A stretch of DNA of 39,314 nucleotides from Spirochaetaceae bacterium UBA6089. GTDB taxonomy: Bacteria; Spirochaetota; Spirochaetia; Treponematales; Rectinemataceae. Location: assembly GCA_002435985.1 (NCBI GenBank), contig DIXD01000070.1, forward strand, positions 1 to 39,314. The letters are read 5' to 3'. Position 1 is the first letter of the stretch; each line of letters begins with the position of its first letter. Positions 1-9,133 of the stretch are shown piece by piece. The notes below the pieces were generated by a model, which saw only the letters and a program-made list of their open reading frames with translations, ran no database searches and was not told where the DNA came from. A program made the translations under genes and the position numbers.

Positions 1-2
1 TC

Positions 3-707
3 TGCTCGAAAGTCTCGCGCGTCAACATGATCGACCTCGCCACGCGCGTAATTCTGGGCGAGGATGTGCACTGCTCCGTCAACGCGATCTACGACCAGCC
101 CTGGGTCGGTGTCAAAGCGGCGCAGTTCAGTTTCTCGCGCCTGCACGGGGCGGACCCAGTGCTCGGCGTCGAGATGGCCTCCACCGGCGAAGTCGGCTGC
201 ATAGGCAGCGAACTGAACGATGCCTTCATGAAGGCGATGGTCTCGGTGGGCTACGCCCCTCGAGTAAAGAAACTCCTGCTTTCGACCGGCCCCCTCGAAG
301 ACAAACTCGAATTCGTGGACAGCGCCCGCGCCCTCGTCGAGATGGGCTGCACCCTCTACGCCTCGCGAGGCACCGCACAGTTCCTGAAGAAATACGGGAT
401 CGAGGTGACCCAGCTCTACTGGCCCCTCCAGAAGACCGAGCCCAACATTCTCACCATGATGCATGGGCGCGAATTCGATCTCGTCATCAATATCCCGAAG
501 AACAACCTCAAACGCGAGCTCCAGAACGACTACCTCATACGTCGGCTAGCCGTCGACCTCAACATCCCGCTCTTTACCAACATCAAGACGGCGCGCCAGT
601 ACATCGAGTCGCTGATCTACGCGAAGAAGCACGGTCTCGAGATTAAGGCCTGGGAAGAATATTGTGAGAAGGGGGGCATAGACCGAACTTCACCATCAAC
701 AAGGTAG
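3..707 (+). CDS. carB: carbamoyl-phosphate synthase large subunit, C-terminal part (5' end outside window)
   Basis: The frame is open from the first bases of the window, so this is the 3' end of a longer gene. The visible ~234 residues begin in the end of the second ATP-grasp half (SKVSRVNMIDLATRVILG, the region where CarB reads VSKATG...A..A.RVM.G) and continue into an MGS-like allosteric domain, with LLLSTGPLEDKLEF, an LVEMGCTLYASRGTAQFL segment and the hallmark DLVINIPKN and RR.AVD..IPLFTNI.TA stretches. CarB makes carbamoyl phosphate from bicarbonate, ammonia and two ATP for pyrimidine and arginine synthesis. The tail ends in TAG. GC is high (62% in one row counted by hand), unlike the genes that follow. 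Identity is confident; only the start is missing. Confidence 0.9.
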   Translation, partial: CSKVSRVNMIDLATRVILGEDVHCSVNAIYDQPWVGVKAAQFSFSRLHGADPVLGVEMASTGEVGCIGSELNDAFMKAMVSVGYAPRVKKLLLSTGPLEDKLEFVDSARALVEMGCTLYASRGTAQFLKKYGIEVTQLYWPLQKTEPNILTMMHGREFDLVINIPKNNLKRELQNDYLIRRLAVDLNIPLFTNIKTARQYIESLIYAKKHGLEIKAWEEYCEKGGIDRTSPSTR

Positions 708-1340
708 TAATATCTTATAAAACATGAAGATGCCTCGAATTGGCTTACGAGCTGTTGCCTATGTTGACGTCGTTTAGTTTAATACCCAGCAAGGTGAAGA
801 CCTTTGCTTGGAAGTCGGTAGGGGTATGGAGCCTTGTAACCATATTTTGCTGATTCGTCAATGAGAAAATGCATTCTTTATTGTTTATTTACAAAGAATT
901 ACTAGATTTCATGGTTACAATTTTCTGGGAAATTAGGATGAAAAAGGTCAATACTGTCAACAAAATCAGGCGCATGTTCTACTGGGGCTATGACGATGGT
1001 CCTCTATCCCCGCGTACAACATTCTGATGGTTCTCTTACCGGGTAATTGTTGTCCCAGGTAGGTTCTATTCCCTTTCCTGACAAAGAATCAAGGATAAAT
1101 AACATCTTCGACTGCATAGTTCTCCATACCCCCGATTTTGCAGCATGGAACCTTAAGCGTACCTTTGGCACATGTCGGGCTCATGCGTCTGTCGCATGCT
1201 CTGAATCAGGCTCTTGCAAATGCAGCTCAATTTGCCACACTATATATCAGTGAAGGGCTTAGTTCCCAGAATTATTATCCCAACCGATTAGAAAAACAGG
1301 ATAGGCAATATGCTACTGTGAGAAATGCGGGTTAACAGGC
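708..1340. other. long AT-richer intergenic region, no gene supported
   Basis: This is 633 bases between carB and the sigma-54 regulator. GC drops sharply after carB. Short frames at 938-1030 (30 codons), 1047-1253 and 1138-1335 have no recognisable domain, no good ribosome binding site and overlap one another. A 10-bp perfect inverted repeat (834-843 with 911-920) and a bulged hairpin at 789-807 are the only structures seen. The region could hold remnants of mobile DNA and the left edge of the acquired island, but nothing identifies an element. Confidence 0.5.
834..920. repeat. 10-bp perfect inverted repeat, arms 67 bp apart
   Basis: TTGTAACCAT at 834-843 is exactly complementary to ATGGTTACAA at 911-920. 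The enclosed 67 bases are AT-rich and non-coding. It could be the ends of a very small MITE-like element or chance; no target-site duplication is visible next to the arms. Confidence 0.3.
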
Positions 1341-3266
1341 ATGAATACACAAGATCAAAGCGCCATGATACTTCTCATTGCTCCTTATGCAAAGATGAAG
1401 CAACTCGCTGATTCTGTAATTCCAAATTATGATGTACAGATCAATTCAATTATCGGCGACTTGGGCAGTGCGATGGACTCTGCGCGTCAGGCAGCGGCAG
1501 AGGGGTCGATTATTGTAAGTAGAGGGGGAACGGCAAAGCTGATCCACGATACCCTTGGTGTCGATGTCATTGAGATTGGGATTTCTCAGTATGAACTGCT
1601 GAGGATTTTAAAACCCTATATTCATACAAAGAAACGAATAGCAGTTGTCGGATTCCGCTCTCTTACAGATCCTGCAGAAAAACTTTGTCATATTCTTGGA
1701 ATCTCTGTTGTTGCACTTCCAGTTGATCATGAATCGGAAATTTCCGCTCAGATTCAAACTTTGAGCCGGATGAATATCGACTGTCTGATAGGTGACATGA
1801 TAGCGATACGTTCTGCAAAAGGCATCAGTGCTGATCTCCATTTGATAGAATCTGATATAGACGCGATAACAGAAGCGCTCGACAAAGCCGCTGTTGTCGC
1901 GCGGAGTATCTGGCTCAGGAGAGAGAGTGATTTAAAGATTCGCGCGGTGTTCAATACTGTGCAGGAAGGGATAATCTCTGTTGATCGGAATGGCATCATT
2001 GATCAGATTAATTCTAAGGCCGGCGAAATGATGCGCTCTCCCAATCTGCGCGGGAAAAGCATGAACACTATTATCTCAGACCTTGATCTCCCTCAGATGG
2101 TGAGAGAAAGCCGTGATTCCTTCGGAAAAGTTGTTGAAGCCAACGGTAACCGAGCTGTAGCAAACTTTACTCCCATTGTTTTGCATGGAAAACCAGAAGG
2201 CGCCGTTATTGTTCTGCAAGAAGTCGGGAAAATTCAGGACCTTGAAAAAAAGGTGCGCAAACAGCTTTTTGCAAAAGGCCTTATTGCCAAGCACCATTTT
2301 GAGGATGTCGTAACAGACGCGCCGAGCATGAAAGAATGCCTTGCGGTCGCGCGGCAATATGCTCTGACTACAAGCAATATTGTCATCTATGGCGAAACAG
2401 GTACGGGGAAAGAACTTATTGCTCAAGGAATACATAATGAAAGCCCAGCTAGAGAAGGACCTTTTGTTGCAATAAACTGCGGGGCTTTGCCTCCGTCGCT
2501 CCTCGAAAGCGAACTCTTTGGTTATGTTGAAGGAGCTTTTACCGGTGCTGTAAAAGGCGGGAAAGCAGGTCTATTTGAGCTCGCTCATGGAGGTACTATT
2601 TTTCTCGATGAAATTAATGAACTTGACTTTCAGCTTCAATCTAAGCTTTTGCGTGTGCTTCAAGAACGTGAAGTCATGCGTATCGGCGATACGAAAATCA
2701 TACCAGTCTCTGTTCGAGTTATCGCGGCATCGAATGTCATGCTAAGAGAAGAAGTCGAGAAAGGTCGTTTTAGAAAGGACTTATTCTATCGGCTCAATGT
2801 TCTCGACCTTAAAATTCCTCCGTTGCGTCAGCGGAAAGAAGACATCCTTGCCCTTTTTCGCCATTTTTGTATGGAATGTGCTGTCCGGAGCAACAGCAAT
2901 ACAACAGTTTCAATTCCAAAAAAGCTCGCTCAACACCTTATGGATTACTCTTGGCCGGGAAATGTCCGGGAGCTTGAAAATGCCGCTGAAAAATATATGG
3001 TACTGCGCCGCCTTCTGAATGAAGATCAGTCTGCTGATATTGTAAGAGACGCTCTACGGGACGGGAAACAAAACGTGCTATCTATGGATAATACATCAAT
3101 GGGAAATACACCTTTATTATCAAAGGGGACTCTAATCGAGATAGAACGACGCATAATACACCTGATTTTTGAAGAGGAAGGATGTAATGTAAGCCGTACA
3201 GCCCGCAGGCTTGGTATTGATCGGCAGACCCTTAGAAAAAAACTCGGTGATACTGCTATTCGATAG
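1341..3266 (+). CDS. sigma-54-dependent transcriptional activator with PrpR-type N-terminal sensor
   Basis: A 641-residue enhancer-binding protein. Residues ~10-195 match the PrpR_N sensor (ILLIAPY start, IIVSRGGTA.LI segment, YELLR.L), which binds small organic acids in PrpR. Residues ~200-300 look like a PAS domain (VFNTVQEGIISVDRNG). The AAA+ motor follows with Walker A GETGTGKE at 351-358, the sigma-54 contact loop GAFTGA at 398-403 and Walker B GGTIFLDE at ~417-424. A Fis-type helix-turn-helix closes the protein (NVSRTARRLGIDRQTLRKKL). The start ATG has only a weak ribosome site (aacagg). It lies directly upstream of, and in the same direction as, the sugar-acid operon, whose promoter is a perfect -24/-12 sequence. 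It is therefore the likely activator, sensing the imported acid or an intermediate. The ligand is unknown; propionate genes are absent. Confidence 0.92.
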   Translation: MNTQDQSAMILLIAPYAKMKQLADSVIPNYDVQINSIIGDLGSAMDSARQAAAEGSIIVSRGGTAKLIHDTLGVDVIEIGISQYELLRILKPYIHTKKRIAVVGFRSLTDPAEKLCHILGISVVALPVDHESEISAQIQTLSRMNIDCLIGDMIAIRSAKGISADLHLIESDIDAITEALDKAAVVARSIWLRRESDLKIRAVFNTVQEGIISVDRNGIIDQINSKAGEMMRSPNLRGKSMNTIISDLDLPQMVRESRDSFGKVVEANGNRAVANFTPIVLHGKPEGAVIVLQEVGKIQDLEKKVRKQLFAKGLIAKHHFEDVVTDAPSMKECLAVARQYALTTSNIVIYGETGTGKELIAQGIHNESPAREGPFVAINCGALPPSLLESELFGYVEGAFTGAVKGGKAGLFELAHGGTIFLDEINELDFQLQSKLLRVLQEREVMRIGDTKIIPVSVRVIAASNVMLREEVEKGRFRKDLFYRLNVLDLKIPPLRQRKEDILALFRHFCMECAVRSNSNTTVSIPKKLAQHLMDYSWPGNVRELENAAEKYMVLRRLLNEDQSADIVRDALRDGKQNVLSMDNTSMGNTPLLSKGTLIEIERRIIHLIFEEEGCNVSRTARRLGIDRQTLRKKLGDTAIR

Positions 3267-3414
3267 AAAGATAGAGCTTCAGGAGTTCTTATATTATTTC
3301 ACCACATTAATAGAATTTCTCACCAGCTATTCAATGCTGTAATAGAATAACGAGGCCAAGAGAATATATCCCCTCTTACAATTTTTCCTGGTTTTCGCAT
3401 AGTCGAGAAAAACG

Positions 3415-3438
3415 ATGAAGATTCCGCGCCATCTTCAT
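3415..3438. promoter_or_regulatory. palindrome, candidate upstream activating sequence
   Basis: ATGAAGAT (3415-3422) and ATCTTCAT (3431-3438) form perfect 8-bp arms around an 8-base spacer. The site ends 32 bases before the -24 box, about 60-80 bases upstream of the expected transcript start, where sigma-54 activators bind. No T-run follows, so a terminator for the regulator gene is less likely. It is a candidate operator for the PrpR-like protein encoded just upstream. Confidence 0.55.
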
Positions 3439-3470
3439 TAAGAATTAAGAGGAATTTTTTCTGATGAAAC

Positions 3471-3485
3471 TGGCACGTATTTTGC
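3471..3485 (+). promoter_or_regulatory. sigma-54 (-24/-12) promoter of the sugar-acid operon
   Basis: TGGCAC (3471-3476), five bases, then TTGC (3482-3485): an exact match to the TGGCAC-N5-TTGC consensus, with GG and GC elements 12 bases apart. Transcription should begin near 3497, giving a ~70-base leader before the dehydrogenase start at 3568. It also argues against translation from the ATG at 3505. Confidence 0.85.
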
Positions 3486-3567
3486 TTCTTACTACATTTG
3501 GCGTATGCAAGACTTTTCTGGCAAACTTGATGCCAATTATATATACCATCGATCCAAGGAGAACATG

Positions 3568-4665
3568 ATGGCCGAAATGATGAAAGGTTTGGTTGAATAT
3601 CCCAGCGGCGAGTTAAAGCTTGAGCAGGTTCCAGTGCCTCAGATTGGGAAAACAAGATTCGCGCCGCACGATGTGCTTGTAGAGGTTGAATACTGCGGAA
3701 TTTGCGGAAGTGATATCTATAAGTTCACCGCAAGTGACGAAGAAAAAGCCGATGTGCGCCATGTGCCTGCGCCAGTAGTCAGCGGCCATGAGATCGTTAG
3801 TGTGGTTCGCGAAGTCGGGAGTGAAGTAACTACCGTAAAACCAGGCGATCGTGTTGTGCACGAAATTGTTACTTTCTTCTGCGGCCATTGTCCTGCTTGT
3901 TTAGAAGGCCGTTTTAATATTTGTAACACCATAGAGCCGATGAAAGGCCGTGCGCATTATGTTACCGGCGGCGGCTTTGCCGATTACACCATGTGGTCGG
4001 AACATCAACTGCATAGAATTCCTGATAATGTTAGTTCAAAGGCTGCCGTACTGATGGAGCCTCTCGCGGGTTCGATTCATTCAGTTATTACCCGAATGGG
4101 TGTAAAAGCTGGTGAATCAGTTGCGATTCTTGGACCGGGGGCTCGCGGTCTATTGATGCTGCAAGTGTGTAAAGCCATTGGCGCAGGACCAATTATCATG
4201 ACCGGTATCACACGGGATGAACCCTACCGTCTTGCGATGGCGAAAAAGCTTGGCGCAGATTTAATTGTCAATGTCGAAAAGGAAGACATCCGCAAAAAAG
4301 TGTTGGAGATTACGAATGGTATAGGTGTTGATGTGGTGCTTGAGAATACGGGCGCGGTTGAGCCTATTTCCGAATCTCTTGATATTGTTCGTAAAGGCGG
4401 ACGTGTGATGTGGGCAGGCGGTGGTATCCGAGGGGGCATCGTAGCGCCCGTCGACACAAGCAAAATCATCGTTAAGGAATTGGACGTCAAGGGCGAGATC
4501 TCGCAAATACCATATGACTGGAAAACCGCGATTCATTTTGCATCGACCGGTCGTGTGGAACTCGAGTCCCTGGTAACGCATATTTATCCGCTCGAACAAT
4601 GGCATGATGGCTTCATGCTTGCCGCGACGAGTCCCGATTGTTTACGCGTCGCGCTTAAACCGTGA
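3568..4665 (+). CDS. zinc-dependent medium-chain alcohol/polyol dehydrogenase
   Basis: A 365-residue MDR-family NAD(P)-dependent dehydrogenase of the threonine/sorbitol dehydrogenase type. The GroES-like domain has the catalytic zinc site (YCGICGSD and GHE) and the four-cysteine structural zinc loop CGHCPACLEGRFNIC. The Rossmann domain has GPGARG. The frame is open back to ATG 3505, but 3568 is chosen because AAGGAG at 3556-3561 sits six bases upstream and 3505 is only about eight bases after the predicted transcript start. ATG 3565 is also possible. As first gene behind the sigma-54 promoter it probably oxidises a hydroxyl group of the imported acid or of a related polyol. The exact substrate cannot be read from sequence. 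Confidence 0.88.
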   Translation: MAEMMKGLVEYPSGELKLEQVPVPQIGKTRFAPHDVLVEVEYCGICGSDIYKFTASDEEKADVRHVPAPVVSGHEIVSVVREVGSEVTTVKPGDRVVHEIVTFFCGHCPACLEGRFNICNTIEPMKGRAHYVTGGGFADYTMWSEHQLHRIPDNVSSKAAVLMEPLAGSIHSVITRMGVKAGESVAILGPGARGLLMLQVCKAIGAGPIIMTGITRDEPYRLAMAKKLGADLIVNVEKEDIRKKVLEITNGIGVDVVLENTGAVEPISESLDIVRKGGRVMWAGGGIRGGIVAPVDTSKIIVKELDVKGEISQIPYDWKTAIHFASTGRVELESLVTHIYPLEQWHDGFMLAATSPDCLRVALKP

Positions 4666-4740
4666 ATTATGAATCCTGGCGGGCGAATTTACGTTCAGAT
4701 CAGAAGATTCATATAAGATCAATTTTTTTGGGAGGCTTTT

Positions 4741-5709
4741 ATGAAAAAGGCTATCGTAGCGGTCTTTATGGTGCTGGTGGTTATTACCGCCTCATTTGGT
4801 CAAGCGAATTATCCGACCAAACCAATCACGGTTTTGCAGGGATTCTCACCCGGCGGCGGAAGTGATCAGCTTGCCCAGTTGACCCAGCCATTTCTTGAGA
4901 AGATTCTAGGTAAGAGCTTTATCAATCAATACATTCCTGGGGCAACCGGTGGAATCGCCTGGTTCCAGCTCGCAAAGCAGAGCCCGAAGGATGGCTACAC
5001 TATCAGTATAACGAATACACCGATGCTTATGACCAACTATATTATGAATCCTGACTTCAAGTACACCATCCATGATTTTGAGCCAATTGCTAATGTGGTA
5101 ACCGATCCTGGGATTATCGTCGTCAACAAAGACAGCCCCTATAAGACAGTGCAGGATTTTCTCGCTGCGGCGAAAGAGAAACCGGGTCAGCTTACTGTTG
5201 GTAACTCAGGAACCGGCGGAGACGATTTCTTCACTACGCTTATTGTTCAGAAGATCACTGGACTAAAATTCCAGATGGTTCCATTCAGCGGTGACGGTCC
5301 GTCCTGGCAGGCAGCCATGGCTGGAAAGATCGACGCTAGCTTTAACAATCTTGGAATCACCTATGCGCAGGTAAAAGCCGGCAACCTCCGTGCTCTCGCG
5401 ATTTTCGCAGAAGAGCGCAACCCAGCTCTGCCCGATGTACCCACACTTAAAGAGGTAGGATTCCACGTCGTATCCGGATCTTCTCGTGGCTACTCGGCTC
5501 CAAAGGGTATTCCTGCTATAGCGAAAGAAAAACTCCTCTCAGCCTTCGCGGAAATGGCGAAAAATCCTGATTTTGTCAAAGCAGCGGCCAATATGGCACT
5601 TCCTCTCGATATTAAAATTGGGGATGACTATGGCAAATATCTCCAAGAGCAGGAAGAAATTTTTAAAGCCGTCTGGGACGAAGTGAAAGATCAATATCGA
5701 ACGAAGTAA
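4741..5709 (+). CDS. tctC: TTT-family periplasmic solute-binding protein
   Basis: A 322-residue Bug/TctC-type binding protein. The N-terminus is a cleavable signal peptide (positive MKK, hydrophobic core, cut near ASFGQA) without a lipobox cysteine, so the mature protein is free in the periplasm. The mature start YPTKPITVLQGFSPGGGSD and the following GATGG loop are the family's carboxylate-binding signatures. A strong ribosome site (GGGAGG) precedes the start. It should capture an organic or sugar acid for the TctB/TctA pair encoded next. A hairpin with T-run follows the gene, consistent with making more binding protein than membrane subunits. Confidence 0.9.
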   Translation: MKKAIVAVFMVLVVITASFGQANYPTKPITVLQGFSPGGGSDQLAQLTQPFLEKILGKSFINQYIPGATGGIAWFQLAKQSPKDGYTISITNTPMLMTNYIMNPDFKYTIHDFEPIANVVTDPGIIVVNKDSPYKTVQDFLAAAKEKPGQLTVGNSGTGGDDFFTTLIVQKITGLKFQMVPFSGDGPSWQAAMAGKIDASFNNLGITYAQVKAGNLRALAIFAEERNPALPDVPTLKEVGFHVVSGSSRGYSAPKGIPAIAKEKLLSAFAEMAKNPDFVKAAANMALPLDIKIGDDYGKYLQEQEEIFKAVWDEVKDQYRTK

Positions 5710-5725
5710 CGAAGAAAGGTTTGAT

Positions 5726-5765
5726 TGCGGGCAGGTAGGCGTGCGCCGATAGCCCGCATTTTCTT
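5726..5765 (+). terminator. intra-operon hairpin with T-run after tctC (attenuating terminator)
   Basis: TGCGGGC at 5726-5732 pairs with GCCCGCA at 5752-5758, and a small inner stem GGC/GCC shortens the loop. TTTTCTT follows. It lies between the binding-protein gene and tctB, a usual place for partial termination or 3'-end protection. Confidence 0.6.
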
Positions 5766-5840
5766 GAATACGGTACAAGAGACGCACAATGCGCGTTATC
5801 GAAAAAATAGCGCAGATACGTCCTTTAGAGAGAGGGTTGC

Positions 5841-6335
5841 ATGAAACGAAATACCATAACGATTATTATAGGACTGCTATTTCTGGCGGTAGCTGTGCTT
5901 TTCTATGTTATAAGCCTCGATATGATGCGTGAAGCGTATCTTCTGCCACGATTGCTTGTATATGCAATCGTAGTCCTCAGTATTGGAATGATTATTGAAT
6001 CATTGATTCAGCATAAAAAAGAACAAGAGAAGATCGAAGATGAAGTGGCGTCCTCCGGCGGATGGACCGCAAAAGCTTCTTTTGATAAAGCGGTCGCAAT
6101 TAAAGGAACGTTGTTTGTACTTCTTATCGCGATATATGTACTTCTTATTCAACCATTGGGCTATTTTATAGTAACACCGTTATTTATAGTTGGAGCCTTT
6201 ATGCTCCTTAAGTCAACGAGCTTCGTTGTCAGCATAATTACCGCAATTGGATTCAGCGGATTTGTCTATGCGCTCTTTGTAGTATTTCTTCATCTGCCGG
6301 TTCCAATGGGGATTTTGGCAGGACTCATTCAGTAG
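5841..6335 (+). CDS. tctB: TTT transporter small membrane subunit
   Basis: A 164-residue integral membrane protein with about four hydrophobic segments and a short polar loop (QHKKEQEKIEDEV) after the second, the size and pattern of TctB. AGAGAGGG precedes the ATG. It is flanked by tctC and tctA, which settles the assignment because TctB sequences are poorly conserved. It forms the inner-membrane complex with TctA and works as a secondary, ion-coupled importer fed by TctC. Confidence 0.85.
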   Translation: MKRNTITIIIGLLFLAVAVLFYVISLDMMREAYLLPRLLVYAIVVLSIGMIIESLIQHKKEQEKIEDEVASSGGWTAKASFDKAVAIKGTLFVLLIAIYVLLIQPLGYFIVTPLFIVGAFMLLKSTSFVVSIITAIGFSGFVYALFVVFLHLPVPMGILAGLIQ

Positions 6336-6350
6336 GCAAGGTGGTCAAAC

Positions 6351-7862
6351 ATGCTCTTTACTCCCACTATCGTCAATAACATCGTCGGAGGATTGGGAAA
6401 TCTCCTCCAGATTTCAAATATTCTTTTTGTACTCTTTGGGACCTTGATTGGCCTCTTTGTCGGTGCCATGCCCGGACTTTCGGCTACTATGGCGATTGCG
6501 ATGCTTTTGCCGCTGACATTCAATCTTTCTGCAGAGACTGGTATCAGCATGTTGGCCGCTCTATATATGGGAGCGATGTATGGCGGGTCGATTTCAGCGA
6601 TCCTTATAAAAACACCAGGTACGCCGGCCGCCGCCGCAACTATTCTCGATGGTTTTCCAATGGCGCAGAAGGGGCAGGCAGGGAAAGCACTTGGAATTTC
6701 ACTTGTGGCCTCCACTATTGGCGGGCTTATTTCTGGGTTTGCTCTTCTTCTTATTGCTCCTCTTCTTGGCAATGTCGCACTGCAGTTTGGTCCGGTCGAG
6801 CTTTTTGCGGTAGGGGTGTTTGGGATGACTATTATTGGATCGCTTACCGACAAGTCTGTAATGAAGGGATTGCTCTCTGGGGTTTTTGGACTTCTTATCG
6901 CGACAATCGGTATGGATACGATATCAGGAACAGCACGGTTTACCTTTGGTATTCTCAACCTTTACTCGGGTATTCCCTTTACTGTGGCGTTGATCGGTCT
7001 TTTCTCAGTACCGCAGGCGATTCGCTTATCCATGCAGAATGACGATGAAGCACCGATAACCAGTGATGTAAAAGATCGAATGCTTCCAACCCTGAAGGAA
7101 TTGTGGTTTTTGCTTCCAACTATTTTGCGTTCGGCGATTATTGGCATATTTGTCGGCCTTATACCAGGAACAGGCGGCGATACTGCGTGCTGGTATGCTT
7201 ATAATGAAACAAAACGATTTTCGAAACATAAGGAGCTTTTTGGAACCGGTCTTCCTGAAGGGATTGCTGCGGCTGAGTCTGCGAATAACGCAGTGGTCGG
7301 CGGCGCGCTTATTCCAACCATTTCTCTGGGTATTCCAGGCAGCTCAGCTACAGCTGTACTCATGGGTGGGCTTATGGTTCATGGCATCATGCCGGGGCCG
7401 ACACTCATGACACAATATGCCAATGTTACCTATACGCTCATCTGGGCTGTCATTTTTTCAGTCATCTCGATGTTTGTTATGGGTCTTCTTTTTACTCGTG
7501 CGAGTATTTTCGTAACGAGGATTAAAAATAGAGTGCTGGCGCCGATCATCATCATTCTCTGCGTTATAGGATCTTTCGCGATCAATAATTCTATGTTCGA
7601 TGTCATTCTTATGTTTGGGTTCGGACTTCTTGGATATTTCATGGACATGATTAAAATGCCCACAGCACCAATGGTTCTCGGTCTTATTCTAGGGAACCTC
7701 GTTGAGACGAGCTTGTACCAATCCTTGGCGATCGGCCACGGCAGTGCAGCGATTTTCCTCTCGAGCCCGATCGCCGTCGTCCTGCTTGCTTTTTCTGCAC
7801 TCTCGATTCTCCAGGCAACTCCCCTTTTCAATTTTCTGAGAAAAAAAAGGAAAACAACATGA
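6351..7862 (+). CDS. tctA: TTT transporter large membrane subunit
   Basis: A 503-residue, ~12-segment membrane protein with the duplicated TctA signatures: FVGAMPGLSATMAIAMLLPL in the first half and FVGLIPGTGGDTACWYAYNE in the second, followed by the GIAAAESANNAVVGG stretch. The start is preceded by AAGGTGG and lies 15 bases after tctB. Its stop overlaps the start of the LarA-type gene (ATGA), indicating co-translation. TctA is the translocating subunit; citrate and other carboxylates are known substrates. Here the catabolic genes suggest a sugar acid. Confidence 0.93.
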   Translation: MLFTPTIVNNIVGGLGNLLQISNILFVLFGTLIGLFVGAMPGLSATMAIAMLLPLTFNLSAETGISMLAALYMGAMYGGSISAILIKTPGTPAAAATILDGFPMAQKGQAGKALGISLVASTIGGLISGFALLLIAPLLGNVALQFGPVELFAVGVFGMTIIGSLTDKSVMKGLLSGVFGLLIATIGMDTISGTARFTFGILNLYSGIPFTVALIGLFSVPQAIRLSMQNDDEAPITSDVKDRMLPTLKELWFLLPTILRSAIIGIFVGLIPGTGGDTACWYAYNETKRFSKHKELFGTGLPEGIAAAESANNAVVGGALIPTISLGIPGSSATAVLMGGLMVHGIMPGPTLMTQYANVTYTLIWAVIFSVISMFVMGLLFTRASIFVTRIKNRVLAPIIIILCVIGSFAINNSMFDVILMFGFGLLGYFMDMIKMPTAPMVLGLILGNLVETSLYQSLAIGHGSAAIFLSSPIAVVLLAFSALSILQATPLFNFLRKKRKTT

Positions 7863-9133
7863 GCACAGTCGATACACTCTTGGATAATATTCCGCTTCCC
7901 CGCATGATCAAGGTGAAGCAGAGGTTTGAGCGACCAATATTAAAGGATCCTGAAAAGGAGCTCATTTCCCGGCTGGAAGAAAAAGGCATTCTCAATACTG
8001 TCAAAAAAGGAATGAGCATCGCAGTTACTGTTGGTTCGAGAGGAATCGCGAATCAACCGCTTCTGGTTGAAACGCTCATAAGAGAACTCAAGTCAGTTGG
8101 GGCAAAGCCTTTTATTATTCCCGCAATGGGAAGCCACGCTGGAGCAACAGCGGCCGGCCAACGCGCGATGATCGAAGGGATGGGCTTTACGGAAGAGGCT
8201 ATGGGAGCTCCGATCCGCGCGACTATGGAAACAGTCGTCATAGGAAAAAGTGAAAACGGCATTCCAGTAAATATTGATAAATACGCCTATGAGGCAGATG
8301 GTGTCGTTGTCATCAACAGGATCAAGCCCCATGTATCCTTTAGGGGACCATACGAAAGTGGACTTATGAAGATGATTGCCATAGGCCTTGGGAAACAGCG
8401 TGGCGCCGAAGCCTGTCATGATCTGGGTTTTGACAAGATGGGCTTTAATGTTCCCGCTGTTGCCAAGGTTGTGCTCGCATCGGGAAAGATTCTTTTTGCC
8501 GTGGGCAGCATAGAAAATCCTTATCACGAAACCGCAAAAATTGTTGTATTAACACCGCAGGAAATTATCACCGAAGAGCCAAAATTGTTGGAGGAAGCCA
8601 AGCTTCTTACACCTAAACTGTATTTTGATTCGCTTGATGTCCTCGTAATTGATGAAATTGGAAAAGATATCAGCGGAACCGGTTTTGATACGAATATTGT
8701 TGGTCGTTATAACAACACGTCCGTGTCAGGCGGCCCTTTAATCACCCGTGTGGTAGTCCTTGATATTACTGACGTATCGCATGGAAACGGAAATGGTCTT
8801 GGTCTTGCGGATTTTACAACCCGGCGAGCGTATGGAAAATTCGATTTTGACAATTCCTATCCGAACGCTCTTACATCTACTGTCCCTTTAAGCATTAAAA
8901 TCCCAATGGTTCTTAGAAGCGACAAGCAGGCGATTCAAGCAGCTGTTAAAACGTGCAACATCATGGATAAGACAAAAGTTCGTCTAGTACGCATTAAAAA
9001 CACGATAAATCTTGGTGAGATAGAGGTCAGCGAGAACTTGATCGACGAAGTTCAAGCAAATCCTTATCTCGAAGTCGTTCCAGGTTCGGAACCATTTTCT
9101 TTACCCTTCGATGAAACTGGAAGCTTGTTATGA
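7859..9133 (+). CDS. LarA-family (DUF2088) nickel-pincer isomerase/epimerase homologue
   Basis: A 424-residue protein of the lactate racemase family. LarA uses a nickel-pincer nucleotide for hydride transfer at the 2-hydroxy carbon of 2-hydroxy acids. Candidate catalytic and cofactor residues are in place: H93 in AMGSHAGATAAG, H158 in INRIKPHVSFRGPYESG, K171 in LMKM (the lysine that links the pincer in LarA) and H187 in EACHDLGF. It overlaps tctA and ilvD-like genes by four bases on each side. Cofactor-making larB, larC and larE are not in the window and must be elsewhere if the enzyme is active. Context suggests C2 epimerisation of an aldonate, for example erythronate and threonate, but this is inference. 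Lactate racemase activity cannot be excluded. Confidence 0.85.
   Translation: MSTVDTLLDNIPLPRMIKVKQRFERPILKDPEKELISRLEEKGILNTVKKGMSIAVTVGSRGIANQPLLVETLIRELKSVGAKPFIIPAMGSHAGATAAGQRAMIEGMGFTEEAMGAPIRATMETVVIGKSENGIPVNIDKYAYEADGVVVINRIKPHVSFRGPYESGLMKMIAIGLGKQRGAEACHDLGFDKMGFNVPAVAKVVLASGKILFAVGSIENPYHETAKIVVLTPQEIITEEPKLLEEAKLLTPKLYFDSLDVLVIDEIGKDISGTGFDTNIVGRYNNTSVSGGPLITRVVVLDITDVSHGNGNGLGLADFTTRRAYGKFDFDNSYPNALTSTVPLSIKIPMVLRSDKQAIQAAVKTCNIMDKTKVRLVRIKNTINLGEIEVSENLIDEVQANPYLEVVPGSEPFSLPFDETGSLL

Noticed and set aside
938..1335. Three short frames in the carB/regulator gap, one starting MKKVNTVNKIRRMFYWG.
   Set aside because: No usable ribosome site, overlapping each other, and no confident family; possible mobile-element debris but not supportable.
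3505..3567. ATG 3505 as start of the dehydrogenase.
   Set aside because: Only about eight bases downstream of the predicted sigma-54 transcript start, without a ribosome site, and the extra 21 residues do not match the family.
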